64,000 nt of DNA from positions 2,196,501-2,260,500 of the forward strand of contig NC_012623.1 in the NCBI RefSeq assembly GCF_000022485.1. The letters run 5' to 3'. Positions 1-8,611 of this stretch are shown piece after piece; position 1 is the stretch's first letter; each line of letters starts with the position of its first letter. Origin of the DNA: Sulfolobus islandicus Y.N.15.51. Its GTDB lineage: Archaea; Thermoproteota; Thermoprotei_A; Sulfolobales; Sulfolobaceae. The notes below the pieces were generated by a model that was given only the letters and a program-made list of their open reading frames with translations, did no database searches and was not told the DNA's origin. The translations under genes and the position numbers were made by a program.

Positions 1-552
1 GAGGGAAAGAGGAGTTTTCAAACCGGTCTAGAGAAGATGTCACTTGACCTTGATGAGATGAAATTTAACGACGATTTTCTCCTCATGAGTTATAGTGTTT
101 CTAAGCTCAAGTACTTTACAAGCTTTAGTATAAGGGTGGTTGGGGTAGGAAGCATGGTAAGTCATACTTTGGTTTTAAGGTTTGTTGAAAGGAGGACTAA
201 TTTTGTTAGGAATTTTAAGGTTGGCTAATTTGAGTGATTTGGCCTTTTCCTTTGATGGTTTTAAGCTCTTGGCTGATAGGGCTTCTAGGAAGAACATCTT
301 GGTTAAGGGTGTTAGTTCTGCTAGACTTCCCGTTGAGGGATCAAGATTAGGGAAGGTAGGGCTTCAACAACGACTTTGAAGGGTGCTGTGATAGAGGTCT
401 TCTTCCTCAACCTCTATCGCAATCTTGAAGTACTCTTAACGAGGATTGGGACAAGGGTAGGGTTAATTAACAAATTTCGCTTACTAGTTTTAGTTGTGAG
501 TATAACAAATTTTATTGGAAAATTATACAATTATTTGTATAATACTTGTTAA
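1..552 (+). pseudogene. IS5-type transposase 3' remnant (starts outside window)
   Basis: This is the C-terminal part of a DDE transposase whose 5' part lies before base 1. The same sequence recurs at 12917-13304. The frame is broken near 200-230, where the reading passes from one frame (residues FVERRTN) to another (LANLSDLAF). The native C-terminus can be followed from 385 to a TAA at 550-552. I infer an IS5-family element of the ISC1234/ISC1290 type from general appearance only. It is non-functional here. The right end of the element is not resolved within the AT-rich 553-720 stretch. Confidence 0.6.
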
Positions 553-721
553 TATATATTATATAATCTTTTCTAGTTGAATATAATGAATAATTTTATA
601 ACAAGAAATATTATATTCAAGATAATTTTTCAATTTTGCTCAAGCTTGATAACGTCAAGTGAAAAAAATCGTAAAAAGCAACTAACGGTTGAAATAAAGA
701 AGAACTGAGAAGTTAAACTCA

Positions 722-790
722 ATAGACAAGAATGTCGAATTTTTGTGAAAATCTTTATTAATGTCTACGGCTAATAGACACATATGTCTA
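722..790. promoter_or_regulatory. Candidate VapB operator pair
   Basis: Two near-identical interrupted palindromes, ATAGACA-4 nt-TGTCKA, lie at 722-738 and 774-790, exactly 52 bp apart, with an extra TGTCTAC half-site at 762-768. The downstream site overlaps the ATG of the antitoxin gene at 784. Ribbon-helix-helix antitoxins commonly bind such short repeated palindromes, so autoregulation is the natural inference. Confidence 0.5.
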
Positions 791-1008
791 CAGTGATAAG
801 CGTGAGGATAAAGAAGGAGATAAAGGAGGAATTAGAAAAACATGGAGTAGACATTGATCAAGAGGTAAGAAAATTTTTAGAGGAACTTTACCTAAAGGTT
901 AAGGCTAAAGAATACATAAATAAATGGATTGAAGACCTTAAGGACGTTAAACCTAGTGAGGAAGGGTTCTCATCAAATTCCGTGAGGGAAGATCGTGAGA
1001 GTCATTGA
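784..1008 (+). CDS. vapB: VapB-type antitoxin
   Basis: A 74-residue protein with an N-terminal beta-strand (STVISVRIKKEIKEEL) followed by helices, the layout of ribbon-helix-helix antitoxins, and an acidic, flexible C-terminus of the kind that blocks the toxin active site. It overlaps the PIN toxin gene by 14 bases, typical of a translationally coupled vapBC operon. The ATG sits inside the downstream copy of a repeated palindrome, which suggests autorepression. The antitoxin would neutralise the VapC RNase and bind operator DNA. Confidence 0.75.
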   Translation: MSTVISVRIKKEIKEELEKHGVDIDQEVRKFLEELYLKVKAKEYINKWIEDLKDVKPSEEGFSSNSVREDRESH

Positions 1009-1390
1009 CTCTTCTTCTTTAGTAAAATTTTTCTCTAAAGAGAAGGGTTGGGAAAAGGTTGTGGAAATTATATCTGAAGGAGTGATGACCTTGGACTTAT
1101 CGATTAAGGAAGTTGCTAACTCCTTGTGGAAAAAGATCCTTTTAGGCGAAATGAAAGAGGACGTCGTAATTAAAATACTTTCTGACTTATTAAAAAGAGA
1201 GGCTCTATTGATTGTAAGCCAAGATGAATACTTGATTGAGGCATTTAAGATCGCTAATAGGAATAAAATAACTGTTTATGACTCCTTGTTCATCGCATTA
1301 GCTAAGTCGAATAACCTTGAGTTAGTAACGTCTGATAAAAAGCAGTACGAAGTTGCGATAAAAGAAGGAGTTAATACGCTATTAATATAA
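995..1390 (+). CDS. vapC: VapC PIN-domain RNase toxin
   Basis: A 131-residue PIN-domain protein starting with GTG inside the end of the antitoxin gene. PIN signatures are present: the first acidic residue in RVIDSSSLVKFF, a conserved Glu in IKEVANSLW, and the C-terminal acidic cluster YDSLFIALA followed by LVTSDKK. VapC toxins are Mg-dependent ribonucleases held inactive by VapB. Length and layout are normal, with no sign of decay. Confidence 0.85.
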   Translation: MRVIDSSSLVKFFSKEKGWEKVVEIISEGVMTLDLSIKEVANSLWKKILLGEMKEDVVIKILSDLLKREALLIVSQDEYLIEAFKIANRNKITVYDSLFIALAKSNNLELVTSDKKQYEVAIKEGVNTLLI

Positions 1391-1492
1391 GGACTAAAAA
1401 AGGCAGTCCTTTTCCACTTACTTAGCTTGTTTAAGTTGAAATTATCGAGCACTTTATTTATGTCAATTTACCTCTTGTAGGCGAAATTATTA

Positions 1493-1687
1493 CTAAGTCT
1501 TTAATGTTAAATTTCTCCTTAACTTTAGGCCACGCTTTAAATACTCCTCACCCTCAGCCATATACTTCTCAGCCAATTCAATTCTTAACTTAATGCTCTC
1601 TTTAGGGTCAATGCGGGACAAAGCTGAAAGTATTAACTCCTTGACGTCAATGCCTTTTTCCTCAGTCCTCTTTATTAACTCCTCCAT
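1493..1687 (-). pseudogene. PaREP1-like protein fragment
   Basis: The 64-residue reading frame opens with MEELIKRTEEKGIDVKELIL and continues with an IELAEKYMAEGEEYLKRG stretch, the N-terminal pattern of crenarchaeal PaREP1/HEPN-like proteins, which usually run on for another 80-100 residues. After EYLKRG the similarity stops. A different frame continues (residues KFNIKDLVIISPT) to a stop near 1470, so the gene seems truncated and joined to unrelated sequence. ISC796 copy A is inserted about 20 bp upstream of the start codon. Function is not predicted. Confidence 0.5.
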
Positions 1688-1698
1688 AAGTTAAACTG

Positions 1699-2509
1699 AG
1701 TGTGGTGGTAGTGTCGTCGTTAAGTTATTTATATTTGTATAACGAGTATTACTTATGGGTAGGAAGCCTGTATTTAGGCAAGACGTTTCTTGTCCCTCTT
1801 GTGGTAGTCATCATGTTGTTAAGTGTGGTAGGCCTTTGGGTAGGCAGAAGTTTTTGTGTAGGGATTGTGGTAAGTACTTCTTGGGTGATGCTAGTTATCA
1901 TCATCATTCTAGGAAGTTGAGGGAGGAGGCTTTGAGAATGTATGCTAATGGTATGAGTATGAGGGCTATTTCTAGGGTGCTTAACGTACCTCTTGGTACT
2001 GTTTTCACTTGGATTAAGCGTTATGGTAGGAAAAAGCATGAGAAGTTGGTTGAGTTGTGGGGTAGGGCTAAGGAGCTGGTCAAGGGTAAGGTTGTTGCTA
2101 AGGTTGTTGATGAGATGTGGACTTACTTGTACAAGAATGCTAGGGCTTTTTACAAGTGGGTTTTCACTTGTTATGTGTACACGAGATTGGAGTTTACCTC
2201 ATTTACTCTGTGGGGGATAGGGATGAGAGTACTTTCCTTGAGGTCAAAAAGTATTTGCCTGACGAGGGTAGATGGGTGAGCGATGATTATAACTTGTACT
2301 TCTGGTTGAAAGACCACACGGTTGTCTCGCCAGTTAACCCGAACGAGTCCTTTCATTCCTCATTAAGGGATAGGCTAATTAGATTCAAGAGAGCAACGAA
2401 GGCAGTAAATAGGAGCATTCGCACCATGATGTACTCCATAGCCCTAGTCTTATGGGAGAGAAGGTTAATCCCAGAATTTGTAGCTTAACGACGACACTAT
2501 CAGTGTGGT
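1699..2509 (+). mobile_element. ISC796-like IS1-family element, copy A
   Basis: The element proper is 1707-2501 (795 bp) with terminal inverted repeats of about 18 bp (GGTAGTGTCGTCGTTAAG, one mismatch at the right end), flanked by a perfect 8-bp target duplication AGTGTGGT at 1699-1706 and 2502-2509. It is one base shorter than the intact copy at 56452-57247, and that missing base frameshifts the transposase. IS1-family elements make 8-9 bp duplications, which agrees. Confidence 0.92.
1755..2488 (+). pseudogene. IS1-family transposase, frameshifted
   Basis: N-terminal zinc-ribbon (CPSCGSHHVV..CGRP..FLCRDCGKYF) followed by a helix-turn-helix and the IS1 DDE catalytic domain, fused into one reading frame as in archaeal IS1 members. 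Compared with the intact copy at 56500-57234, a single-base deletion near 2190, after CYVYT, moves the rest into another frame; the C-terminal part (DRDESTFLEVKKYL onward) is readable at about 2215-2488. The product would be inactive, although the ends could still be mobilised in trans. Confidence 0.9.
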
Positions 2510-2696
2510 CAACAATTTCATTTAATTGAAATTTATTCAAAATTACCTTAAAGCCTCCTCCTTTGGACACTTTAATTTTACAATAAAAATTTTAATTGAA
2601 ATTAAAATTACCACTACCCACTTTATTAACTGAAAAATCTTGTGATGAATTGAAAATAAAATTATACTTTATATAATTTGTACTGGATTAACAAAA

Positions 2697-3023
2697 TTGT
2701 TGTCTACACTCCGGTTATATCTCCAAATCTTTTTTAAAAGATTGGACAAGATTGTTGAAAAGTTTAAAAGAAAATATTCCTTAATAATTACGACCTCTGG
2801 CTTATCTTTTGCACTAAAGGAAGGGATAGATGTTAATAAGGCTTTGGATGAAGGAGTCAAGGTTTTGGTTTACTCTCATAAATTCCAACCTTTAGAAGGG
2901 TTAAGCGTTGAGGAAACTGAAGCAGTACTTTTGGCTAAAGACCTTAACTATTATTTAATAACTGCAGATGATAAGGTTAAGGAATTTGCTGAGAAAGAAG
3001 GAGTAAAAGTTATTGTTTTATAA
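2697..3023 (+). pseudogene. Decayed PIN-domain (VapC-like) gene
   Basis: The C-terminal half reads as a PIN domain (ETEAVLLAKDLNYYLITADDKV), ending LKVIVL-like. The first beta-strand with the catalytic Asp is not in this frame. A different frame just upstream, around 2690-2735, reads KIVVYTPVIS, which looks like the usual KIVVDTSVI with the catalytic Asp changed to Tyr, and then stops. I read this as a frameshifted, inactivated toxin gene without an antitoxin. Confidence 0.5.
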
Positions 3024-3025
3024 CC

Positions 3026-3418
3026 TCAATAAAAAACTTCATTTCTCCAATTCTTTAACTTCAATTCGTTTATTCTCGAGAAATGTTTAATATTAGATGT
3101 AACTAGTGTGCAACCATTAACTATACAAATAGATGCGATAAGTAAATCTTTTACTTCAATTTGCCTTCCTTCATTCGATAATTTAGTTCCAATTTCCGCA
3201 GCTTTCTTAGACGCGTTATAATCTAACGTTAAGATTTTAAGCGAGGAAAAGAAATCTTCTAGGCATTTCGTCTTACCTATCTTATATCCTCCAAAATAAA
3301 CCTCAAAAACATTTATAGAAGTTGTAGCTAATTCTTCTTTACTCTTTTTTATATAATTTACTGCCTCGTCTCTTCCCTTCAAGAAGTCTATTATGATATC
3401 ACTATCTAAACATTCCAT
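3026..3418 (-). CDS. vapC: VapC PIN-domain RNase toxin
   Basis: About 130 residues from the ATG at 3418 (MECLDSDIIIDFLKG). A longer upstream start is possible but would sit inside the antitoxin gene. PIN acidic residues are visible in CLDSDIIIDF, INVFEVYFG, VKDLLIASI and LVTSNIKHF. The gene overlaps the antitoxin end by 13 bases, so the two are coupled. It converges tail-to-tail with the dead PIN gene. Expected role is an Mg-dependent ribonuclease controlled by the upstream antitoxin. Confidence 0.85.
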   Translation of the reverse strand: MECLDSDIIIDFLKGRDEAVNYIKKSKEELATTSINVFEVYFGGYKIGKTKCLEDFFSSLKILTLDYNASKKAAEIGTKLSNEGRQIEVKDLLIASICIVNGCTLVTSNIKHFSRINELKLKNWRNEVFY

Positions 3419-3615
3419 TTGGACCACATTTCTTCTAATTCTTTCATTACATCGTCTATTTTGGCGTCTTTCCAAATTCCTGCAAATTTAAGTAACTTCT
3501 CCTTATTTCCACTAGATGTTAACCTAATTATTACATCTGAAAAACTTTCCCCTTCTTTCTTCTCCTTAAGAAGGGCTTCATATGCTTTGTTTGATATAGT
3601 TATAGTCTTTGCCAT
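3406..3615 (-). CDS. vapB: DUF217-type VapB antitoxin
   Basis: A 69-residue protein beginning AKTITISNKAYEALLKEKK and containing the ESFSDVIIRL motif. That pattern is typical of the archaeal DUF217 antitoxin family paired with PIN toxins. It precedes and overlaps the VapC gene. Immediately upstream of its ATG are two copies of GTTTAAAC, the likely operator. Confidence 0.85.
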   Translation of the reverse strand: MAKTITISNKAYEALLKEKKEGESFSDVIIRLTSSGNKEKLLKFAGIWKDAKIDDVMKELEEMWSKWNV

Positions 3616-3635
3616 GTTTAAACTTATGTTTAAAC
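3616..3635. promoter_or_regulatory. Tandem GTTTAAAC palindromes upstream of vapB
   Basis: Two perfect 8-bp palindromes GTTTAAAC at 3616-3623 and 3628-3635, 12 bp apart, abut the start codon (3615) of the DUF217 antitoxin gene. Position and symmetry suggest the autoregulatory operator; this is inference. Confidence 0.45.
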
Positions 3636-3927
3636 TTATATTAAAAGCTTAATCTATATTAACTTGGCACTATTGGCTACTGCAATAGCTTAGAACTCGT
3701 TTTACGTACTCTTTGCAAGCATTTTTAAAAGTATTAGCGGGGGAAATAATGAAAATTCTTTTTCATTATACTATTTTAGGAGTACTCAGCACGTGGTATT
3801 TATCTATGTACTCCTCATAAACGTCCACGTCAGTATGGGAATCTCTTTTTATGCGTAAAAAATGAGATGAATGAAATTCAGAAAAATCTAATTTTTGCTA
3901 ATTTTTTGTAGAAAAGCTTGTATAAGC

Positions 3928-4098
3928 GAGGGCGGACCTAACTATATGCCACAAACTAAAGGTGTTAAGCAAGCTAATAGGGACTTCGTCAAGTCCGCCC
4001 TCAAATACAATACTAGCTCAAATACTTTTCCCTTATGAACTTAAACAACTACTGAGAACCTTGAAGTGGAGGTGGGCTAAGCTCCTCATCGAGCTTTA
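3928..4098 (+). pseudogene. Inverted-repeat-flanked debris with possible transposase N-terminus
   Basis: The gap 3654-4150 has no intact gene. It contains a perfect 10-bp inverted repeat (GAGGGCGGAC at 3928-3937 and its complement at 3993-4002) and an ATG frame from 3946 reading MPQTKGVKQANRDFVKSAL. After a frameshift near 4035 this continues as LLRTLKWRWAKLLIEL to a stop at 4098. The basic, Trp-rich character resembles N-termini of IS-encoded proteins, but I cannot name the family. A separate hairpin (AGGAGTAC, 3778-3785, with GTACTCCT, 3808-3815) lies upstream. Confidence 0.3.
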
Positions 4099-4226
4099 AG
4101 CCCAAAACGGCCTCACCCAGTCAGATCTGTATTACACAGGTCTGACTAATATGTTTTATATAAGGGCTGAATCCTTTCTCACGTTAATAGAAATCTTTTT
4201 ATATTTATTTATTATCAACTAATTTT

Positions 4227-4868
4227 GTGGAGAGACTACTGAGACCTAAGGAGGCTTGCCAACTACTCAGCATTTCATACTCAACACTCCTACGGTGGAT
4301 TAGAGAAGGAAAAATAAGGGTAGTAACAACTGAAGGAGGGAAGTATAGGATACCTTACAGCGAGATTAAGAAGTACTTAGAAAGGAGGGAAGAGACGAGG
4401 GCTGTAATTTACGCTAGGGTCTCCTCTACCGATCAAAAAGAGGACTTGGAGAGACAAATAAACTACCTAACAAATTACGCAACGGCAAAAGGTTACAAAG
4501 TGGTTGAAGTACTGAAAGATATAGCTAGCGGGTTGAACACACAAAGGAAAGGATTGCTTAAGTTATTCAAACTTGTTGAGGGAAGGAGTGTAGACATCGT
4601 ATTAATAACATACAAAGACAGACTAACGCGTTTTGGGTTTGAATACCTTGAAGAGTTCTTCTCAACCATGGGAGTTAAGATTGAAGTAGTTTTCGGTGAG
4701 GAGCCCAAAGATGACGCACAAGAGCTAGTTGAGGACTTAATTTCCGTCGTTACATCATTCGCTGGGAAAATTTACGGAATGAGGAGTCACAAGAAAACAC
4801 TCCTAGTTCAAGGTGTAAAAAAGTTGATAGGTGAGTTGAGTGGAGAGGACAGTGAAGTTAAGGGTTAG
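4227..4868 (+). CDS. tnpA: IS607-family serine recombinase TnpA
   Basis: 213 residues from a GTG start. An N-terminal MerR-like helix-turn-helix (RPKEACQLLSISYSTLLRWI) and the KYRIPYSEIKKYL wing are followed by a serine-recombinase catalytic domain with the nucleophilic Ser in VIYARVSS and the DLERQ and YKDRLTRFG motifs. It catalyses excision and integration through a covalent serine intermediate. The stop lies 29 bases inside tnpB. Copy 1 ends EDSEVKG, a little longer than copy 2 because copy 2 has a stop there. Confidence 0.92.
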   Translation: MERLLRPKEACQLLSISYSTLLRWIREGKIRVVTTEGGKYRIPYSEIKKYLERREETRAVIYARVSSTDQKEDLERQINYLTNYATAKGYKVVEVLKDIASGLNTQRKGLLKLFKLVEGRSVDIVLITYKDRLTRFGFEYLEEFFSTMGVKIEVVFGEEPKDDAQELVEDLISVVTSFAGKIYGMRSHKKTLLVQGVKKLIGELSGEDSEVKG

Positions 4869-6066
4869 GGTTGACTATTCTACATACTCAGCACTTAAGG
4901 AGGTCGAGAAGGAGTACAGAGAGGTTCTAGAGGAGGCAATAAATTATGGGCTCGTAAATAAGACTACCTCCTTCACCAGGATTAAAGCTGGAGTTTACAA
5001 GACTGAGAGGGAGAAACATAAGGACTTACCCTCCCATTATATTTACACAGCTTGTGAGGACGCAAGCGAGAGGTTGGATAGCTTTGAGAAGTTGAAGAAG
5101 AGAGGGAGGAGTTACACTGAGAAACCGTCAGTGAGGAGAGTTACTATTCACCTGGATGATCATCTGTGGAAGTTCAACCTTGATAGGATTTCGATTTCCA
5201 CAAAGAGGAGTAGGGTTTTCATTTCACCAACCTTCCCTAAGATCTTCTGGAGATATTATAATAAGGGCTGGAGGATTGCGAGTGAGGCCAGGTTTAAATT
5301 GTTGAAGGGAAATGTTGTAGAGTTCTACGTCATTTTTAAGAGAGATGAGCCTAAACCTTATGAACCTAAAGCGTTTATTCCCGTCGACCTTAACGAGAAT
5401 TCAGTCTCTGTACTTATCAACAGTAAACCCTTATTGCTTGAGACTAACACTAAGAAAATTACTCTGGGCTATGAGTATAGGAGGAAGTTGACAATCACTG
5501 GTAAGTCAACTAAGGATAGGGAAGTGAGGAGGAAGTTAAAGAGGCTGAGGGAGAGGAATAAGAAAGTAGACATTAGGAGGAAATTAGCCAAGCTGATCGT
5601 TAAAGAGGCTTTTGAAAGTAGGAGTGTCATAGTTTTAGAGGACTTGCCAAGGAGAACTCCGGAGCATATGATAAAGGACGTGAAGGATAAACAGCTTAGG
5701 TTGAGGATTTATAGATCTGCATTTTCCTCAATGAAGAATGCTATTATTGAGAAGGCTAGGGAGTTTGGTGTCCCCGTGGTCTTAGTTAACCCATCTTATA
5801 CTTCCACTGTTTGCCCAATTCATGGGGCGAAGATCGTTTACCAACTCGATGGGGGCGATGCCCCAAGGGTTGGTGTTTGTGAGAAGGGGAAGGAAAAGTG
5901 GCATAGGGATGTAGTTGCGCTGTACAACTTAGCGAAGAGGGCTGGAGATGTGAGCCCCGTGCCGTTGGGCTCGAAGGAGTCCCATGACCCACCTATAAGG
6001 TGGTTGAGGGCTAAGTCCCTACACTCGATCATGAATGAACATAAAATGATTGAAACGAAAGTGTAG
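4840..6066 (+). CDS. tnpB: TnpB RNA-guided nuclease of ISC1913
   Basis: 408 residues with a GTG start overlapping tnpA. RuvC-like acidic residues are visible in [19 protein letters not shown] and [10 protein letters not shown]. The zinc-binding region is reduced (TVCPIHG...VGVCEKG), with only part of the usual four ligands. TnpB proteins use an element-encoded RNA to cut DNA next to a short motif and promote retention of the IS. The last 35 residues after NLAKRAGD are encoded in a hairpin-rich end and are probably not part of the folded enzyme. Confidence 0.9.
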   Translation: MERTVKLRVRVDYSTYSALKEVEKEYREVLEEAINYGLVNKTTSFTRIKAGVYKTEREKHKDLPSHYIYTACEDASERLDSFEKLKKRGRSYTEKPSVRRVTIHLDDHLWKFNLDRISISTKRSRVFISPTFPKIFWRYYNKGWRIASEARFKLLKGNVVEFYVIFKRDEPKPYEPKAFIPVDLNENSVSVLINSKPLLLETNTKKITLGYEYRRKLTITGKSTKDREVRRKLKRLRERNKKVDIRRKLAKLIVKEAFESRSVIVLEDLPRRTPEHMIKDVKDKQLRLRIYRSAFSSMKNAIIEKAREFGVPVVLVNPSYTSTVCPIHGAKIVYQLDGGDAPRVGVCEKGKEKWHRDVVALYNLAKRAGDVSPVPLGSKESHDPPIRWLRAKSLHSIMNEHKMIETKV

Positions 6067-6077
6067 GGACAAACGGA
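5930..6077 (+). ncRNA. Candidate TnpB guide RNA (omega/reRNA) scaffold, ISC1913 copy 1
   Basis: The right end of the element, overlapping the tnpB 3' end, contains consecutive hairpins: GAGCCC/GGGCTC (5952-5957, 5967-5972), CCACC/GGTGG (5989-6003) and AGGG/CCCT just after. TnpB guide RNAs are known to derive from this part of IS200/605 and IS607 elements and to read out into flanking DNA as guide. Here the guide would start at about 6078 in the split small gene. Only the hairpins are visible; expression is inferred. Confidence 0.45.
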
Positions 6078-6191
6078 AGTATGCGTTATTCTGTGATGGT
6101 AATTTTATAGGCAGCTTTGAAAACGAGGATGAAATGATAAAGGAGGCTAGGAAATACAATAAGTGTTACGCTCTAAGCAAAAAGTGGCTAA

Positions 6192-6581
6192 TTGGAGAGG
6201 GTGAACTCACTGGAGTGTTTTGATATAAATGAAAAGCCTATACTGCACGTAAAAGTATCTGACCCTAAGAATGAAAATTCTGCTGAGATAGATGTACTAG
6301 TTAACACTGGATTTTCTGGTTGGTTACTCCTCAACTACGAAATTTATACGAAACTTAACTATATGGAGATTCCTATTACTAGGAAATACAGAAGCATTTT
6401 AGGTAATATTGAAGTTTACATGGCCAAAGCTAGTATTTCTATCAATCGTTTAAATATAGATGCATTTATTGAGTCCTCTCCTTATGTAGAAATGAACCTA
6501 CTAGGGAGAGAAATATTAAAGAAACTAAATATATGCTTCTATAGAATGAATAAAATATGCATCTACTCTCATGTAGTTTAA
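6192..6581 (+). CDS. Clan AA aspartyl-protease-like protein
   Basis: 129 residues from a TTG (GTG at 6201 is an alternative). The segment EIDVLVNTGFSGWLLLNYEIY matches the retropepsin-like clan AA fold (usually DVLVDTGFSG), but the catalytic Asp appears as Asn in VNTG. A later hydrophobic strand and the NLLGREIL motif match the second part of the domain. The missing Asp predicts no protease activity. The gene overlaps the small gene split by ISC1913, so expression from the original promoter is likely lost. Confidence 0.65.
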   Translation: MERVNSLECFDINEKPILHVKVSDPKNENSAEIDVLVNTGFSGWLLLNYEIYTKLNYMEIPITRKYRSILGNIEVYMAKASISINRLNIDAFIESSPYVEMNLLGREILKKLNICFYRMNKICIYSHVV

Positions 6582-6648
6582 CACTCGCAGAGACTAAATT
6601 TTCCTTACAAATTTAGAAGAGAGGAAAAAAGAAGAATATAGTTCTTGA

Positions 6649-7908
6649 TTATAACAGACCTCTGGCCTTCATTGCCTTTACTACTCTATCCACAGCTAAA
6701 GCCATTGCCACAGTCCTCAAATCTTGATCAGCAAACTTCCTCTTATGAAAATCGTATAAAGTGTTAAAAGCGTTAGTCATTCTATCAATAATAAGTTTCT
6801 TAGCCTCCTCATCACTAATTATCCCACCAGACTTATTGTTAGCCCACTCCACGTAACTTCCAACGACTCCACCAGCATTAGCTAAAATGTCTGGTATAAC
6901 AACTATACCCCTTTGTTTTATTACATCGTCTGCATCTGCAGTCAATGGACCATTTGCACCTTCAACAATAAGCTTAGCCTTAACCTTGGGTGCATTAAAT
7001 TTATTTATGACATTTTCCACTGCGGCTGGAATTAATATATCACAATCACTTATTAGCAACTCTTCATTTGTAACCTTTTTACCCTCTGGATAATTCACAA
7101 CACTACCCGTTCTCTGAACAACTTCCAACGCCTTATTAACGTCTATTCCATTCTCATTAATTACCCCTCCCCCAATATCACTAACTCCAATTATTTTAGC
7201 CCCCATTTCGCTCAAGAATTTAGCGGTAAAAGAACCAACGTTTCCGAACCCTTGAATTATAACCCTTGATCCTTCAATTCCTCCTATGAACTTATTAGCA
7301 GCCTCTCTAGCAATTGTTGCTACACCTAACCCTGTACTGTATAATCTAACACCTATCCCTCCTAGTTCATAAGGCTTACCGGTAAACACTGCGAAATCAA
7401 CTTCACCAGTTATCTTTATGTATTCGTCTAGGAACCAAGCCATAGTTTGAGGATTAGTATTAATGTCAGGCGCTGGGATGTCCACATTACTGCCCAAATA
7501 GTTGTGAATTAATTGAATGTATTTTCTAGACAGATCCTCCAATTCCTTTAATGTTAGCTTCTTAGGATCTACTCTTATCCCACCCTTTCCTCCACCATAG
7601 GGTAATAATAACAAGGAATTCTTCCACGTCATAATCATTGATAATGCTATTACTTCTTCTTGTGTAACATTGGGACTGTATCTAACTCCTCCCTTATATG
7701 GGCCTAAGGCCGAATTGTGTTGACTTCTCCAACCCACAAACGTCCTTAACTTACCATCAGAACCCCTAATTTGTATCTTAACTTGTATAACCCTTTCCGG
7801 CTGGGAAAGGGCTTCTAGAGTATCAATATCTAAACCCAACAATTCTCCAACTTTATACAACTTCTTAACTTGTTGGACGAACAAATTCGAGGTAAGGAGT
7901 TCTTCCAT
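6649..7908 (-). CDS. gdhA: Glutamate dehydrogenase
   Basis: Hexameric Glu/Leu/Phe/Val dehydrogenase, 419 residues from the ATG at 7908 ([14 protein letters not shown]); an upstream TTG would add 15 residues, but the shorter form matches archaeal family length. Visible motifs are the substrate loop [24 protein letters not shown] with the catalytic Lys region, [10 protein letters not shown], and the nucleotide-binding GFGNVG. It interconverts glutamate and 2-oxoglutarate plus ammonia with NAD(P). An AT-rich box (CTTAAAGTAT on the coding strand) about 20-25 bases before the ATG fits a leaderless promoter. Monocistronic. Confidence 0.96.
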   Translation of the reverse strand: MEELLTSNLFVQQVKKLYKVGELLGLDIDTLEALSQPERVIQVKIQIRGSDGKLRTFVGWRSQHNSALGPYKGGVRYSPNVTQEEVIALSMIMTWKNSLLLLPYGGGKGGIRVDPKKLTLKELEDLSRKYIQLIHNYLGSNVDIPAPDINTNPQTMAWFLDEYIKITGEVDFAVFTGKPYELGGIGVRLYSTGLGVATIAREAANKFIGGIEGSRVIIQGFGNVGSFTAKFLSEMGAKIIGVSDIGGGVINENGIDVNKALEVVQRTGSVVNYPEGKKVTNEELLISDCDILIPAAVENVINKFNAPKVKAKLIVEGANGPLTADADDVIKQRGIVVIPDILANAGGVVGSYVEWANNKSGGIISDEEAKKLIIDRMTNAFNTLYDFHKRKFADQDLRTVAMALAVDRVVKAMKARGLL

Positions 7909-8167
7909 CGCTTTAATCAAATACTTTAAGAATAAAAAATTATTCCAACTCAATTTTGAAAATTTTTAATATACAGTTCTCCTAAAGTGAGAAAGACAAA
8001 TTGATATTAGAGGTCTTCTCAAAGTGCAGAAACTAAATATAAGGTTTTTAGCGACTCTTGAATACTTTTAAGTATACTTGAGGTAACAAGGACTTTCCTA
8101 TAAGCACTTTTTTCGATCAAAAAGTTTAAATATTTACTCTACCAAAGTAAAGTTGAGTGAAGAAAAA

Positions 8168-8611
8168 ATGAGTGAAGAAAGTCCATTTGATAAGATTATG
8201 CATATGCCTCTTGATAAAGTAAGAGAAATACTTAATAGAACAAACCTGGAGAGGCAAGTATTTAATGAAATTGTCGGAGATAACTGGAAGGTAAAAATCA
8301 TAGAAACAAAAGTGAATAAAAATAATTATGAAACTATATATAGATTATATGGTATTTATCTCGGAGATAAATCCGTAGCAGTAAGTGTTACAAGTGACGG
8401 AAAACTTAGACATATAATATTAAATGACGTAAAAGTAGTTAGTGAAACAGACCAGACTGTAAAGAAGAAAAATACCATGCTATTACTGGACTATGAAAAT
8501 CAGAGGGCGATATTTACTGAAGGTGAAATGGAACTATGGAAAGGTAAAATTGGTTTTGACGCAATTAAGTCAATTAATATCCTAAAGAACGAATCAAGGG
8601 ACTTGCAATGA
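8168..8611 (+). CDS. Uncharacterised protein, first gene of a wHTH operon
   Basis: About 147 residues, acidic N-terminus (MSEESPFDKIMHM), then a beta-rich region (LYGIYLGDKSVAVSVTSDGKLRHIIL). A TTG at 8153 would add five residues. A TATA-like TTTAAATATT at about 8128 supports a start close to here. It overlaps the following gene by four bases (ATGA), so they form a coupled unit. I recognise no family. The partner is a winged-helix protein, so it could be a ligand-sensing or partner subunit, but nothing in the sequence proves this. Confidence 0.6.
   Translation: MSEESPFDKIMHMPLDKVREILNRTNLERQVFNEIVGDNWKVKIIETKVNKNNYETIYRLYGIYLGDKSVAVSVTSDGKLRHIILNDVKVVSETDQTVKKKNTMLLLDYENQRAIFTEGEMELWKGKIGFDAIKSINILKNESRDLQ

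Larger units (their letters stand above)
4165..6077 (+). mobile_element. ISC1913 (IS607 family), copy 1
   Basis: Comparison with the second copy at 18318-20230 sets the ends: shared sequence starts at GGGCTGAATCC and ends at GACAAACGGAA, giving 1913 bp. No target duplication is seen and both junctions carry GG, as known for IS607 elements, which use a serine recombinase. It carries overlapping tnpA and tnpB. Confidence 0.9.
4151..6223 (+). pseudogene. Small gene split by ISC1913 copy 1
   Basis: Removing the IS (4165-6077) joins ATG TTT TAT ATA AG to G AAG TAT GCG, restoring a reading frame of about 53 codons that starts MFYIRKYALFCDGNF and ends at TGA 6221-6223. The product is a small soluble protein of unknown function. 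The downstream aspartyl-protease-like gene overlaps its end by about 30 bases, so they were probably a coupled pair. The IS separates the first five codons and the promoter from the rest. Confidence 0.55.

Noticed and set aside
1749-2039. His/Thr-rich minus-strand frames inside ISC796 (also at 56494-57102)
   Set aside because: Antisense shadows of the transposase; no start signals or conserved domain.
3778-3815. AGGAGTAC...GTACTCCT hairpin as a terminator or MITE
   Set aside because: Isolated 8-bp arms with a 22-base loop in an AT-rich gap; no second copy or target duplication was seen.
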